In this document: positions 53,642-63,639 of the stretch, in pieces | How positions within the stretch are numbered: the stretch's first letter is position 1 | Layout: every line of letters begins with the position of its first letter | Notes under the pieces: generated by a model | Databases searched by the model: none | What the model was told of the DNA's origin: nothing | Seen by the model: the letters and a program-made list of their open reading frames with translations, nothing else | Assembly: GCF_041260665.1 (NCBI RefSeq) | Contig: NZ_JBGCCT010000033.1 | Location: 1-64,000 of the forward strand | Direction of reading: 5' to 3' | Origin: Catenulispora sp. GP43 | GTDB taxonomy: Bacteria > Actinomycetota > Actinomycetes > Streptomycetales > Catenulisporaceae | Length of the DNA: 64,000 nucleotides | Translations under genes and position numbers: made by a program

Positions 53642-54592
53642 ATGTACGAGCAGATCGCCCGCAACAAGCGACGCACGATCGTCTACATCGCCCTGTTCTT
53701 CCTCGCCTGGCTGGGGATCGGAGCGATCATCGGGGCACTGTACGCCGCGATGTCACCCGCGCCGGCCGGGACCACCGGCGGCACTGCCGCGCCCGGCGAC
53801 ATCGTGCTCGGACTCGTCATCGCCGCCCTGGTCGCCCTGGCCGGGATCGCGTTCACCCTGCGCTCCGGGACGCGCCTGGTCCTGTCGGTGGCCGGAGCCA
53901 AGCCCGCGGACCCGCAGCAGAACGCGCAACTGTACAACCTGGTCTCGGCGCTCGCCCTCGGCGACGGGGTCCCGATGCCCGCCGTGTACATCGTCGCCGA
54001 TCCCTCGCCGAACGCCTTCGCCACCGGCCTGAGCCCGTCGCGGTCTGCGGTGACGGTGACCTCCGGTCTGCTGGCGATGATGGACCGCGAGGAGCTCGAA
54101 GGCGTCCTGGCCCACGAGATGAGCCACATCAAGAACTACGACACCCGGCTGCTGCTCGTGGTCAGTACCCTGATCGGCCTGGCGGCGCTGCTCGCCGGGC
54201 TCGTCTGGCGCAGTGCGTTCTTCATGCGGTCCCGCGGCCGCGACGGCGCCCAGCTGATGCTGCTGGCCTTCGCCGCCGGGGCGCTGCTGTCCGTCGTCGG
54301 ATTCCTGCTCGGCCCGCTGATCCGCCTGGCGCTGTCCCGGCGTCGGGAGTCCCTGGCAGACGCCAGCGGCGTGGAACTGTCCCGCAACCCCGCCGGACTG
54401 CTCAACGCCCTGCGCAAACTCCAAGCCAACGACATCCCGCTGGCACACACCAACCACGCCACCGCCGCGATGTGCATCGACGACCCGCTCCAACACCACA
54501 CCGGTCGGGTGCACCGCCTGTTCGACACCCACCCGCCGATCGCCGACCGCATCGCCGTCCTGGAAGCCATGCAGCAAGGCCTCACCGTGTAG
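53642..54592 (+). CDS. htpX: HtpX-type M48 membrane zinc metalloprotease
   Basis: A 316-residue M48 protease: membrane segments near 11-33, 53-73, 168-190 and 205-228, zinc motif HEMSH (His158, Glu159, His162), third ligand Glu236 in RRESLADASG, and a C-terminal LFDTHPPIADRIAVLE. HtpX degrades misfolded membrane proteins. It lies 11 bp after lemA and 47 bp before the tandem universal stress gene, so the three likely share a transcript. Confidence 0.93.
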   Translation: MYEQIARNKRRTIVYIALFFLAWLGIGAIIGALYAAMSPAPAGTTGGTAAPGDIVLGLVIAALVALAGIAFTLRSGTRLVLSVAGAKPADPQQNAQLYNLVSALALGDGVPMPAVYIVADPSPNAFATGLSPSRSAVTVTSGLLAMMDREELEGVLAHEMSHIKNYDTRLLLVVSTLIGLAALLAGLVWRSAFFMRSRGRDGAQLMLLAFAAGALLSVVGFLLGPLIRLALSRRRESLADASGVELSRNPAGLLNALRKLQANDIPLAHTNHATAAMCIDDPLQHHTGRVHRLFDTHPPIADRIAVLEAMQQGLTV

Positions 54593-54639
54593 GCACGTCG
54601 AAGCAGGCCGCACACGTACAGCCCATGAAGGAGACCGCC

Positions 54640-55506
54640 ATGAACCACAACGTCGTCGTCGGCTACGACCACACCGCGCCCAGCGAGCGTGCACTGGCTG
54701 AGGGCACCCGTGAGGCCGTCGCCCGGGGCGGTGTGCTGCGTATCGTCCATTCCTACCACTGGCCGGTCGCGGGCCGGCTGTCCTCGCAGCCCGAGATGTC
54801 CCAAGAAGCGTGCCACGACGCGGCCGAGGTACTGCTGGAAGCGGCCGCGAATGGCGTCCGCGCCGGCCATCCGGAGATCGACGTCCAGACCCGCGCCGTC
54901 GCCGGATACGCGGCCACGGCGCTGGTCGAGGCCTGTCGCGACGCCGAACTGCTGGTCGTCGGCAACCGCGGCACCGGCGGGTTCGACGGACTGATGGTCG
55001 GCTCGGTGTCGCTGCGGGCGCTGGCCGGGGTCGTCTGTCCGGTCATCATGGTCCGCGGCGAGGAACGCCCGGCCCGGAGCGCGGTGCTGGCCGCCGTCGA
55101 CCTCGCCGGGCCCTGCGACCGGGTCTTCGACTTCGCCTTCACCCTGGCCGCACGGCGCGGGGCCGCGCTGACCGTGGTGCATGTCTGGGACGAGCCGTGG
55201 TTTCTGCCCTACAACGAAGGCGACAGCGCCTTCGAGAACACCGCGAACGTCAAGGACGAGTGGGCGATCCGACTGGAAGCCGTGGTCCAGCCGTGGCGGT
55301 CCAAGTACTCCGAGGTGGCCGTCACCGAGCTCATCGGTGCCGGCCCGGCCGGTGCCGAGCTCGTCGAGGCCTCCAAGGGGTTCGATCTGCTCGTGGTCGG
55401 AGCCCAGCGCCACGGCGGCAACCTGCACGGCATACGGATCGGGCCGGTCGCGCACGCCACGCTGCACCACGCCGAGTGCCCCGTCGCAGTGGTACCGCTC
55501 GACTGA
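54640..55506 (+). CDS. Tandem universal stress protein
   Basis: A 288-residue protein with two USP domains (about 1-140 and 148-288). The first has VVVGYDHTAPSERALAEGTREA and VVGNRGTGGFDGLMVGSVSLRALAGVVCPVIMV, an ATP-site pattern. The second has AAVDLAGPCDRVFDFAFTLAARRGAALTVVHVW and a VVGAQRHGGNLHGIRIGPVAHATLHHAECPVAVVPL end. Tandem USPs are common in mycobacterial DosR regulons. The ATG follows GAAGGAG. Confidence 0.93.
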   Translation: MNHNVVVGYDHTAPSERALAEGTREAVARGGVLRIVHSYHWPVAGRLSSQPEMSQEACHDAAEVLLEAAANGVRAGHPEIDVQTRAVAGYAATALVEACRDAELLVVGNRGTGGFDGLMVGSVSLRALAGVVCPVIMVRGEERPARSAVLAAVDLAGPCDRVFDFAFTLAARRGAALTVVHVWDEPWFLPYNEGDSAFENTANVKDEWAIRLEAVVQPWRSKYSEVAVTELIGAGPAGAELVEASKGFDLLVVGAQRHGGNLHGIRIGPVAHATLHHAECPVAVVPLD

Positions 55507-55713
55507 TGTCTGTCGCGCCGGATGAGGCAGGAGCGTCGTCACATCCGTCCCGGTGGGCTTGGCGGCCAATCTCCGACGCTGTCGGCCGTCGCCGTGAAGG
55601 ACCTTTTCTGGCGGCTCGAGATGAACAGGTTGGGAAGGCCGAGGCGGGGACCTTCGGCTCTCCACGGCTTCGCATCGCCGGAAGGCGCTGGAGGGGCTTG
55701 GTGCGTACGGGTC

Positions 55714-56007
55714 TCAGCGGCGCAGACCTCGGACCGGGCCGAAGCGGTGGCTGAGCTCGTCCCGGGACATCCGCTCGACGAGCAAGGGGACGAAGTCACG
55801 GATTCGCGCGGTCGCGAAGCTCTCCGTCACTCGGGTGACGACGCCGTCGACCTCGGACCGGCTGCGGTCGCCGAACACCGTCCGGAGCCTTTCGCACACC
55901 TGCGTGATGGCGTGGTCCTCGTGATTCTGCCGAGCCGACACGGTCATCTTGTGAGCCCTCTCGTCGAGCGTTGCCGGAGCCGGGTGGGCCGGCCGGGTGG
56001 CGGTCAT
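55714..56007 (-). CDS. Small three-helix-bundle domain protein
   Basis: A 97-residue protein resembling the three-helix bundle dimerization domain found at the N-terminus of some actinobacterial phosphatase/arsenate reductase-like proteins ([52 protein letters not shown]). The ATG at 56005-56007 overlaps the phosphoketolase stop (ATGA). Stand-alone copies of this domain are often found near stress genes. It may be an adaptor for the phosphoketolase; function unknown. Confidence 0.78.
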   Translation of the reverse strand: MTATRPAHPAPATLDERAHKMTVSARQNHEDHAITQVCERLRTVFGDRSRSEVDGVVTRVTESFATARIRDFVPLLVERMSRDELSHRFGPVRGLRR

Positions 56008-58370
56008 GAGGTCCACGTCCATGTGCGGATCTCCGGCAGGTCCTCGTCGTGCTCGAGGATCCAGTCGCGGTGCCGGGCCCGGGCGTCGGTCATGGCCTGC
56101 CGCACGGCCGTCGCCTCGGATGCCAGGTGGGGAACGCGGTCGATGACATCGCAGACCAGTTGGAAACGGTCCATGTCGTTGCGCACCAGCACGTCGAACG
56201 GCGTGGTGGCCGAGCCCTGCTCCTTGTAGCCCCGCACGTGCAGGTTCACGTGGCCGTGCCGGCCGTGGGCCAGGCGGTGGATGAGGGAGGCGTAGCCGTG
56301 GAACGCGAAGATGACCGGCTTGTCCGTGGTGAAAATGGCATCGAACTCGGCATCGGGTGAGCCGTGCGGGTTCTCGGACTCGGGCTGCAGCCGCATCAGG
56401 TCCACCACGTTCACCACGCGCACCCGTAGACCCAGGATGTGCTCGCGGATCAGCTTGGAGGCCGCGAGAACCTCCAGGGTTGGGACGTCGCCGGCGCAGG
56501 CCAGCACCACATCGGGTTCGGTGGCGAAGTCGTCCTCGGTGCCGGCCCAGTCCCAGATGCCCAGGCCGCGCTCGCAGTGCAGGACGGCCTCGTCCGGTGA
56601 CAGCCAGTCCGGGCCCGGATTCTTCCCGGCGAAGATCACGTTGACCAGATTCCGGCTGCGCAGACAGTGCTCTGCGACGGAAAGCAGGGTATTGGCGTCA
56701 GGCGGTAGGTAGATGCGCACGACGTCGGCGGTCTTGTTCGCCACGTGTCCCAAGAATCCGGGGTCCTGGCGCCGCACACGGGAGGTCAGCAGGTAGTTCA
56801 GCGAAGGCACCGGAGCCCGCCACCGCGAGGCGGCCGCGGTCTTCAGCCACCTGACGTGTTCGTTCAGCATCGAGTCGATGACGTGGATGAACGCCTCGTC
56901 GCAGGTGAACATCCCGTGGCGTCCGGTGAGCAGGTAGCCCTCCAACCAGCCCTGGCACAGGTGCTCGCTCCGGACCTCCATGACCCGGCCGTCGGGGGCC
57001 AGGCGGTCCTCGCCGGGCTGGGTCGTCAGCGTCCAGACCCGGTCGGTGACCTCGAAGACGGCGTCCAGGTGGTTCGAGGCGGTCTGGTCGGGGCCGAACA
57101 GCCGAAAGGCGCGGCGGCCGGCATCGGCTTCGATCACGTCGCGCAGCCAGGTGCCGAGTATCCGGGTCGGCTCGTGCAGGGTGCCGCCGGGCTTGTCGAC
57201 GTCGACCGCGTGGGCGCCGAGCGGCGGCAGGTCCAGGGACCGGGTCAGCAGGCCGCCGTCGGCGTGCCGGTTGGCGCCGACGCGCCGCTCGCCTTCCGGC
57301 AGACAGGACAGCACCTCCGGCTTGGGCCGGCCGAAGTGGTCGAACAGCTCCTTAGGCCGGTAGGAATTCATCCAGTCCGTCAGCACGCGGCGGTGCTTCG
57401 CGTCCTCGCGCACCCCGGCCGGCGGTGCATGGTGCCGACGCCATGTGCGTTCGTCGCCGACACCGTCGTCGATGTGCGGTCCGGTCCAGTCCTTCGGAGT
57501 GCGCAGGACGATCATCGGCCAGGGCGGGATCGCGGCGCTCGCGCTCTTGGGGAATCGCTTCGCGGTCTGGATGAGCCGGATGGTGGCCAGGGCGCCGTTG
57601 AGGGCTTCGGCCATCGCGTGGTGCATGCTGTGCGGGTCGTCGCCGACCACCCAGCGCGGGTCGTAGCCATAGGCCGCGAGGAGGTTGTCGAGCTGCTCGC
57701 GCGGGATGCGGTCCAGCACGGTCGGGTTGGCGGTCTTGTAGCCGTTCAGGTGCAGGATCGGCAGGACCGCGCCGTCGCGGGTCGGATTCAGGTACCTGAT
57801 CGATTGCCAGGAGGTGGCCAGCGGGCCGGTCTCGGTCTCGCCGTCGCCGACGACGCAGGCCACGATCAAATCCGGGTTGTCGAAGGCGGCGCCGAAGGCG
57901 TGGGCCAGGCTGTAGCCGAGCTCGCCGCCCTCGTGGATGGAGCCGGGGACGTTGGCCGCGATGTGGCTGGGCACGCCGCCGGGCGTGGAGAACGCCGCGA
58001 ACAGCTTGCGCATCCCGGCCACGTCGCGGGTGACGTCGGGGTAGTGGTCGGTGTAGGTGCCGTCCAGCCAGGAACAGGCCAGGGCCGCGGGGCCGCCGTG
58101 TCCGGGGCCCAGGACCGTGATCAGGTCCAGGTCGTGTTCTTTGATCAGGCGGTTGAGATGCGCGTGGACGAAGTTCAGCCCGGGGCTGGTACCCCAGTGG
58201 CCCAGCGGCCGCGACTTGATGTCGGAGGGCTTCAGCTCGTGGTGGAGCAGGGCGTTGTCCCGCAGGTAGAGCTGTCCGACGGACAGATAGTTCGCGGCAC
58301 GCCAGTAGTGGTCCACGGCATGAAGGTCGGTGCGGTCGGTGCGGTGCGGGTGAAGGGCATGGACGGTCAA
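56004..58370 (-). CDS. xfp: Xylulose-5-phosphate/fructose-6-phosphate phosphoketolase
   Basis: A 788-residue ThDP-dependent phosphoketolase, which splits xylulose-5-phosphate (or fructose-6-phosphate) with phosphate to give acetyl phosphate. Family features: [95 protein letters not shown], and [15 protein letters not shown]. The start is not certain: a TTG at 58368-58370 gives the usual short N-terminus with GAGAAGG upstream, while an ATG at 58424 would add 18 residues. It lies downstream of nuoD in one operon. Confidence 0.92.
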   Translation of the reverse strand: MTVHALHPHRTDRTDLHAVDHYWRAANYLSVGQLYLRDNALLHHELKPSDIKSRPLGHWGTSPGLNFVHAHLNRLIKEHDLDLITVLGPGHGGPAALACSWLDGTYTDHYPDVTRDVAGMRKLFAAFSTPGGVPSHIAANVPGSIHEGGELGYSLAHAFGAAFDNPDLIVACVVGDGETETGPLATSWQSIRYLNPTRDGAVLPILHLNGYKTANPTVLDRIPREQLDNLLAAYGYDPRWVVGDDPHSMHHAMAEALNGALATIRLIQTAKRFPKSASAAIPPWPMIVLRTPKDWTGPHIDDGVGDERTWRRHHAPPAGVREDAKHRRVLTDWMNSYRPKELFDHFGRPKPEVLSCLPEGERRVGANRHADGGLLTRSLDLPPLGAHAVDVDKPGGTLHEPTRILGTWLRDVIEADAGRRAFRLFGPDQTASNHLDAVFEVTDRVWTLTTQPGEDRLAPDGRVMEVRSEHLCQGWLEGYLLTGRHGMFTCDEAFIHVIDSMLNEHVRWLKTAAASRWRAPVPSLNYLLTSRVRRQDPGFLGHVANKTADVVRIYLPPDANTLLSVAEHCLRSRNLVNVIFAGKNPGPDWLSPDEAVLHCERGLGIWDWAGTEDDFATEPDVVLACAGDVPTLEVLAASKLIREHILGLRVRVVNVVDLMRLQPESENPHGSPDAEFDAIFTTDKPVIFAFHGYASLIHRLAHGRHGHVNLHVRGYKEQGSATTPFDVLVRNDMDRFQLVCDVIDRVPHLASEATAVRQAMTDARARHRDWILEHDEDLPEIRTWTWTS

Positions 58371-58449
58371 GGCAACAGGACCTTCTCTCCGGGACCCGGG
58401 TGGGGACGGACGTCGGCTGTCCATCGCAGAGTTCGGTGAAGCGCTCGCC

Positions 58450-59793
58450 TCAGCGGTCGGAGCCGCCGAGTACCGGGTCCAGGGAGGACAGGACGGCGAC
58501 GACGTCGGCGAGCATGCCGCCCTCGACCATGGCCGGCACGGCTTGCAGGTTGGTGAAGGACGGGTCACGCATGTGTGCTCGATAGGGACGCGTGCCGCCG
58601 TCGCTGACGAGGTGGAGGCCGAGCTCTCCACGGGGTGATTCCACCGCCTGGTACACCGATCCGGCGGGGACCGAGAAGCCTTCGGTGACCAGTTTGAAGT
58701 GGATGATGAGGGCTTCCATGGATTCGGCCATGATCTCGCGGACGTAGCCGGCGGAGTTGCCCAGGCCGTCGCCGCCGAGTGCGAGCTGCGCAGGCCAGGC
58801 GATTTTGGGGTCGCCGACCATGACCGGCCCCGGGGGCATCCGGTCCATGCACTGTTCGATGATCGTCAGTGATTCCTTCATCTCTGCGACGCGGATCAGG
58901 TAGCGGCTGTAGACGTCGGCTCCGGCCCGGGTCGGTACTTCGAAGTCGTAGTCCTCATAGCCGCAGTAGGGCTCGGATTTGCGCAGGTCATGGGGAAGGC
59001 CGGCGGAGCGCAGCACGGGTCCGGTCACGCCCAGCGCCAGGCACCCGGCCAGGTCGAGATGGCCGACCGATGCGGTCCTGGCCAGGAACACCGGATTGTG
59101 GTCCAGCAGCCGCTGAAGATCCCGCAGGCGGCTGGGAAGGACGCGCAGCAGCTCGCGGATCGAGGCGGGGGCTTCGGGCGGCAGGTCCTGCGCGACGCCG
59201 CCGGGACGCACGAAGGCGTGGTTCATGCGCTGCCCGGTGACGGCTTCCATGACGTCCAGGACCAGCTCGCGTTCCCGGAAGCAGTTGGTCATCACGGTGA
59301 GCGCGCCGAGTTCCAGCCCTCCGGTGGCCAGGGCCACCAGGTGGGAGGATATCCGGTTCAGCTCCATCAGCAGGACCCTGATGGCCGTGGCGCGCGGCGG
59401 CAGCTGCTCGGTGACGCCCAGGAGCCGCTCGACGGCCAGGCAGTACGCCGCCTCGTTGAAGACCGGCGCCAGGTAGTCGGCGCGGGTGACGAAGGTGACG
59501 CCCTGGGTCCAGTTGCGGTACTCCAGATTCTTCTCGATACCGGTGTGCAGGTATCCGATGCCGCACCGGGCCTGCACGACGCTCTCACCGTCGAGCTCCA
59601 GGATGAGCCGCAGGACGCCATGGGTCGAGGGGTGCTGCGGCCCCATGTTCACGATGACGTGGTCGTCGGCGCCCTCGGCGACGCCGCGCAGCACCTCGTC
59701 CCAGTCGCCTCCGCCGACGGTGAAGCTCGCCGGCTCCTCGGTGTCGGGGCCCGGGCTCGACAATGCGCTTGGGTCGGATCTCAGTATCGTCAT
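58450..59793 (-). CDS. nuoD: Orphan NADH-quinone oxidoreductase subunit D-like protein
   Basis: A 447-residue NuoD/49-kDa subunit homologue: [46 protein letters not shown], and a C-terminal [35 protein letters not shown]. It is full length, but no other nuo gene is nearby; the phosphoketolase follows. It may be a paralogue of the complex I subunit swapped in under low oxygen, or a hydrogenase-like large-subunit protein with another role. The Cys motifs of true [NiFe] hydrogenases are not evident. Confidence 0.88.
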   Translation of the reverse strand: MTILRSDPSALSSPGPDTEEPASFTVGGGDWDEVLRGVAEGADDHVIVNMGPQHPSTHGVLRLILELDGESVVQARCGIGYLHTGIEKNLEYRNWTQGVTFVTRADYLAPVFNEAAYCLAVERLLGVTEQLPPRATAIRVLLMELNRISSHLVALATGGLELGALTVMTNCFRERELVLDVMEAVTGQRMNHAFVRPGGVAQDLPPEAPASIRELLRVLPSRLRDLQRLLDHNPVFLARTASVGHLDLAGCLALGVTGPVLRSAGLPHDLRKSEPYCGYEDYDFEVPTRAGADVYSRYLIRVAEMKESLTIIEQCMDRMPPGPVMVGDPKIAWPAQLALGGDGLGNSAGYVREIMAESMEALIIHFKLVTEGFSVPAGSVYQAVESPRGELGLHLVSDGGTRPYRAHMRDPSFTNLQAVPAMVEGGMLADVVAVLSSLDPVLGGSDR

Positions 59794-60419
59794 GCCGTCC
59801 CAGTCTTCAGGTGGGTCGCAGGGATCGAGGTCGCGCGTCGGGATCGTGTGGTCAGCGGTACATCCTCGATGTCCACCTGGTGCGCCAGCAGGGTCGGTGG
59901 TGCCGCAAGCTTCGGAGCCGGTTCTGCAACTGGTCGCTTCTCAACATCCGACCACTGGTCTCCGATGTCGAACAGGGCCGAAGGACCCACCGCATCCCGG
60001 CCGAACGACCGTGGCGCGCCCAGGGCGCCAATCGGGGCCGCAGCGAAGATCCGGACGTCTACCAGATGTGGACGTTTCGTACGGCGAAGGCGAGCTCAAA
60101 ATGCGCCGCCACGGCGAACTCCTGCGCGCGATGTTCGCAGACCAAGTCGCGTAAATGCCATGACCGTGGCCACAAGCGCCGGGTCGCCGAGGAGAACGGT
60201 ATCGAGTCGTTGCGGCCGCGAGCTGACAGGCGGCTATAAGGCTTTCTCCACCCAGACGCATGGGCTTCGACAGGGTCCTGCTGAAGAAGTGGTATTCCAG
60301 ATTGGTCTCGGACAGAGAGCTGCGCTTTCCCTCGGTGGGCTGGGGCGGCGAGTAACTCGGCCGGGTGGTCCCGTTTACCAAAGCCGCTCGGTGGTTCGCT
60401 CCTGAGGGCTGGAGCTGCC
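59794..60419. other. Intergenic region without a convincing gene
   Basis: About 625 bp between the divergent nuoD and VIT-family starts. Both strands have open frames, including one ending LKMRRHGELLRAMFADQVA at 60154, but none has a recognisable family or ribosome site. It must contain the promoters of both neighbours. Confidence 0.5.
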
Positions 60420-61241
60420 GTGTCTTCGATTCGCCGGGTTGGGAAACAGCGACTACCGTCTCGTTACGGGGTTCGTCGTAATTCTGAGGAGGCCGAGTTG
60501 GATTCCGGTGCCGCTTCAGACACGGCCGCGCCGTCTTCAGACGTACCGGGGGTGTCAGGCGAGCACGAGCACCGGGACGTGTCCGGTGGTTGGCTGCGGG
60601 CCGCGGTTTTCGGCGCCACTGACGGGCTCGTCACCAACTCCAGCCTCATCGCGGGTGTGGGCGGTGGTGGCGGAGCCCACCACATCATTGTCTTGACCGG
60701 CATGGCCGGGCTGGTCGCAGGTGCGTTCTCCATGGCCACCGGCGAGTACATCTCCGTCACCACCCAGAATGAAGCGATCCACGCCGAGGTCGCCAACGAG
60801 AAAACCGCCCTCGCGCAGGACCCGGTGGGCGAGATCGCCGAACTCGCCGACGCCTACATCGCCCGAGGTGTCAGCCCGGCTACCGCGAAGGCCTTCGCCA
60901 CTGAACTGGCCGCGTCCCCCAAGGACGCCCTGCATGTCCACGTCCAGGAGGAACTCGGTGTCGACGCCCAGAAGTTGCCCGGGGCCTGGACCGCGGCGAT
61001 CAGCAGTTTCCTCAGCTTCTCGCTGGGGGCACTCCTGCCCCTGTTGCCGTATCTGTTCGGCCTGAGCTCCCTACCCGTGGCTCTGGCGGTCAGCGCGATC
61101 GCTCTCATGGCGGCTGGAGCTCTGGCCGCGCTCCTGACCGGCCGCTCGCCGGTCCGAAGCGGCCTGCGCCAGCTGCTCCTGGGTGCCCTGGCAGTGGGGG
61201 CGACCTATCTCATCGGCCATCTGCTGGGCGCCCACGTCTGA
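60420..61241 (+). CDS. VIT1/CCC1-family iron/manganese transporter
   Basis: A 273-residue membrane protein with about five hydrophobic segments: GGWLRAAVFGATDGLVTNSSLIAGVGGGGG (first helix with Asp/Thr), MAGLVAGAFSMATGEYISVTTQNEAIHAEVANEK, the cytoplasmic region AYIARGVSPATAKAFATELAASPKDALHVHVQEELG, and three C-terminal helices. Members move ferrous iron or manganese. The GTG at 60420 has GGAG upstream but the first ~55 residues are variable, so a later start is possible. A short terminator follows. Confidence 0.9.
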   Translation: MSSIRRVGKQRLPSRYGVRRNSEEAELDSGAASDTAAPSSDVPGVSGEHEHRDVSGGWLRAAVFGATDGLVTNSSLIAGVGGGGGAHHIIVLTGMAGLVAGAFSMATGEYISVTTQNEAIHAEVANEKTALAQDPVGEIAELADAYIARGVSPATAKAFATELAASPKDALHVHVQEELGVDAQKLPGAWTAAISSFLSFSLGALLPLLPYLFGLSSLPVALAVSAIALMAAGALAALLTGRSPVRSGLRQLLLGALAVGATYLIGHLLGAHV

Positions 61242-61268
61242 CCGCCTCACCACCGCAGTGGCGCGAAT

Positions 61269-61286
61269 GCCCCTGTGGCCAGGGGC
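61269..61286 (+). terminator. Short terminator after the VIT-family gene
   Basis: A 7-bp stem GCCCCTG/CAGGGGC with a TGGC loop lies 28 bp past the stop codon and is followed by TTCT. Confidence 0.55.
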
Positions 61287-61522
61287 TTCTGGGAGTATGC
61301 GGGGCCCTGCCCGGCGGTAGCTCCTCGTCGGCCCGGAGGGCTTCTTCCAGTTGGTCTACCAGGATGATGACGCGGCAGGCGGTGTCGATGGGGGTTCCGG
61401 CGTCGACGAGTTCAGCTCCTCAAGCCGCATGGAGCGGCGCCGACCTGAGATTGCGCTTCCTTGTTGATTGGCCTGGTCGGGCCTCCCGCCCGGATGCGAT
61501 CGGGCGAGAGGATCCTTGGGCT

Positions 61523-61816
61523 TCAGGTGCAGTCCTGGCAGATCGACTCGCCACGCTTGCGCCTGGCCAGGCGGCTTCGGTGTTGGACGAGGAAGCAGCT
61601 CGAGCAGGTGAATTCGTCGGCTTGGCGCGGCAGCACGTTGACCGTCAACTCCTCACCGGACAGGTCCGCACCCGGCAGTTCGATCGGTCCATGGTCGCCC
61701 TCGTCCAGGTCGACCAGACCGCCGGTCGGCTCCCGGCGCCGGGTCTTCAGCTCCTCGATGTTGTCCAATCCGGGGTCGTCGTCGGTCTTGCGTGGGCTGT
61801 CGTAGTCCGTGGCCAT
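61523..61816 (-). CDS. DUF4193 family protein
   Basis: A 97-residue actinobacterial protein: MATDYDSPRKTDDDPGLDNIEELKTRR at the N-terminus, a central ELPGADLSGEELTVNVLPRQADEF, and a zinc-ribbon-like Cys pattern (CSSC ... CQDC) at the C-terminus. The family is nearly confined to actinobacteria and its function is unknown. The ATG at 61816 is preferred over the adjacent ATG at 61819 because AGGAGG then has usable spacing. Confidence 0.92.
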   Translation of the reverse strand: MATDYDSPRKTDDDPGLDNIEELKTRRREPTGGLVDLDEGDHGPIELPGADLSGEELTVNVLPRQADEFTCSSCFLVQHRSRLARRKRGESICQDCT

Positions 61817-61905
61817 CATTCCTCCTGGTCGTCCCGGCCCGTCGGGTCAACGGACGGGCGCCGGCGAGCCCTGTGCGCGAACGTGTCCTCGATGCCCGGT
61901 CGCCC

Positions 61906-62277
61906 TCAGGCCGCCGCGTCCGCGTACTGCGCTGCGACGGTGTGCTCGCAGGCCACGGCGCGACGGGAATCGACCCGGTCCGGTCTGTTCGGGACCGGCA
62001 GCGCAACGGAGGCCGGTGGGGTGGGTTCACGGATCGTGTTGACGAGCTCCAGGAAGCGGACCACGACCGGCGACATCCGGATCAGTCTGAAGCTGGCGCC
62101 GTTGGCGCTGACGCGGGTGTGGACGGCGGTCAGAGTACGAAGCCCGGCAGAGTTGATGTACGTGACACCGGACAGGTCCAAACCGAGGCGGAGATCATCG
62201 GCGCTGGCCAGATCGATGTCGCCGGTGACGGTGATGATGGAGCGGCCCTGGTCGTGCCCGCTGGGGAAGACGTCCAT
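61906..62277 (-). CDS. STAS-domain protein (anti-sigma antagonist type) with internal deletion
   Basis: A 123-residue protein with the STAS segments SIITVTGDIDLASADDLRLG and LDLSGVTYINSAGLRTLTAVHTRV, including the Ser of the phospho-site (INSAGL). Between them about 15-20 residues, the second half of the first helix and the next strand, are missing compared with ordinary SpoIIAA/RsbV-type proteins. The C-terminal ~35 residues are unrelated. It could be an inactive or altered regulator of an anti-sigma factor. Confidence 0.72.
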   Translation of the reverse strand: MDVFPSGHDQGRSIITVTGDIDLASADDLRLGLDLSGVTYINSAGLRTLTAVHTRVSANGASFRLIRMSPVVVRFLELVNTIREPTPPASVALPVPNRPDRVDSRRAVACEHTVAAQYADAAA

Positions 62278-62468
62278 GGGTGAGTCCTGCGCTTTCGTCA
62301 GACGGGGAAAGGCACAAGGCGTGGACCGTGGCGGCGTTGACAATTCCGGGTCGCCTGGACCACATGGTGTGCGCCGGGGACTTCACGGCGCCAGGGACCA
62401 GAGCGTCACGAAACAGCACCACGATAGCGCGTTCCGGGAGGCATAGCTGATCTCGGGCGGCGCTCGTC

Positions 62469-62873
62469 GTGCGGCCGGCTTGCCTGCGTAGGCGCGACGG
62501 TCGGGAACAACCTTGCTTTCCGGGGGCCCACTCGGTTTACGACAACCGGCGAGCGGCGGCGCCGCCCGCTCCGGGCTGTGTCACGGAGCGGTTCGAGGTC
62601 GTTTCTCAGGCGCACCACCATCGGCACGCACGCGCCACCACCTGCACCCAGCACGACATCGACGATTGGCTTCCCAGCGACCAGTTCTCCCGCTCCCACG
62701 GATTCGTCACCTGGGCCGTCCAGCGGCGCCACGTGACCGACATCGAGATCCCGCGGTTCGCCTACTAGCCGGTCCGCGAAGTGCTGCCCGAGCACGACCA
62801 GCGCTGGGACCTGGCTCGTCGGCTCCTGAACGATGACTCGATCCCCGTTGCCGACCGCGTCGCAGGGCTGCTC
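62469..62873 (+). pseudogene. Site-specific recombinase-like relic with in-frame stop
   Basis: Two segments in the same frame are split by a TAG at 62766-62768: HHHRHARATTCTQHDIDDWLPSDQFSRSHGFVTWAVQRRHVTDIEIPRFAY before it and PVREVLPEHDQRWDLARRLLNDDSIPVADRVAGLL after it. They resemble the middle part of actinobacterial tyrosine-recombinase-like proteins. The start and the C-terminal catalytic region are absent. Confidence 0.6.
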
Positions 62874-62895
62874 CCGGCACTGGGGCCCGGGACCG

Positions 62896-63639
62896 TCATG
62901 CGGTGTGGCCGGGAGTGTGCAGGAGTTCGTCGGCGGTGGCCGCGCCGGTGGCGACATCGCGGGCGACGTCGGACAGGTGCAGGTTGTGGCGGCGGGCGTG
63001 GTCGCGCAGCAGTTTGAAGGCCTCATCGATGCTGATCCGGCGGCGCTCGGCCAGCACGCCCTTGGCTTGCTCGATGACGATGCGGCTGGTCAGCGCGTTC
63101 TGGAGCTGGGCGGCCAGCAGCTCAGCCTGGGCGATGGTGCGCTGGGACAGGATGCCCATCGTCGCGACGTCCGCCAGGGCCTGGCCGGTACGCACGTCGT
63201 CGTCGGTGAGGATCCGGCTGCCGGCGCAGAACAGGTTCAGCGCTCCGATGACCGTCTCGCGCAGCCGTAGCGGCAGGGCGTGGACCGCGACGAACCCGGA
63301 AGCCTGGGCGGCCTCGGCGAACCGCGGCCAGCGGACGGTATTCGAGGGGAGGTCGGCGTTCACCACCGGCAGGCCGGTTCGGCAGCAGTCCACGCAGGGG
63401 CCGGCGTCGGTCTGCATCTCGAACAGCTCCAGCAGCCGGGCGTTCTCCGTGGAGGACGCCGCGGCGTGCAGGTTGCCGCGCTGGTTGATGAGCATGATGC
63501 CGGCGGCGTCGACGTCCAGCAGCTGCACGCTGCGCTTGGCCAGGGTGTGCAGGAAGTCGATGACGTCGAAGTCCGCGACCAGGGTGTCCGCCAGATCGAC
63601 GAACGTCTCCACGAGCTGTCGTTCACGGGTCACGCTCAT
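62896..63639 (-). CDS. GAF and ANTAR domain-containing regulator
   Basis: A 247-residue protein: GAF domain at about 15-165 (LVADFDVIDFLHTLAKRSVQLLDVDAAGIMLINQRGNLHAAASSTENARLLELFEMQTDAGPCVDCCRTGLPV) and a C-terminal ANTAR RNA-binding domain (about 178-235, ALTSRIVIEQAKGVLAERRRISIDEAFKLLRDHARRHNLHLSDVA). ANTAR proteins act by antitermination on target RNAs. The ATG at 63637-63639 has AAAGG close by. The frame stays open upstream into a second GAF-like segment. Confidence 0.9.
   Translation of the reverse strand: MSVTRERQLVETFVDLADTLVADFDVIDFLHTLAKRSVQLLDVDAAGIMLINQRGNLHAAASSTENARLLELFEMQTDAGPCVDCCRTGLPVVNADLPSNTVRWPRFAEAAQASGFVAVHALPLRLRETVIGALNLFCAGSRILTDDDVRTGQALADVATMGILSQRTIAQAELLAAQLQNALTSRIVIEQAKGVLAERRRISIDEAFKLLRDHARRHNLHLSDVARDVATGAATADELLHTPGHTA

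Noticed and set aside
61310-61420. Minus-strand fragment reading AELVDAGTPIDTACRVIILVDQLEEALRADEELPPG
   Set aside because: It looks protein-like but begins right after a stop with no start codon or partner, so it is too short to call more than a possible fragment.
62406-63026. Minus-strand open frame of 206 codons
   Set aside because: It overlaps the GAF-ANTAR gene and the recombinase relic, and its translation is compositionally biased without a family.
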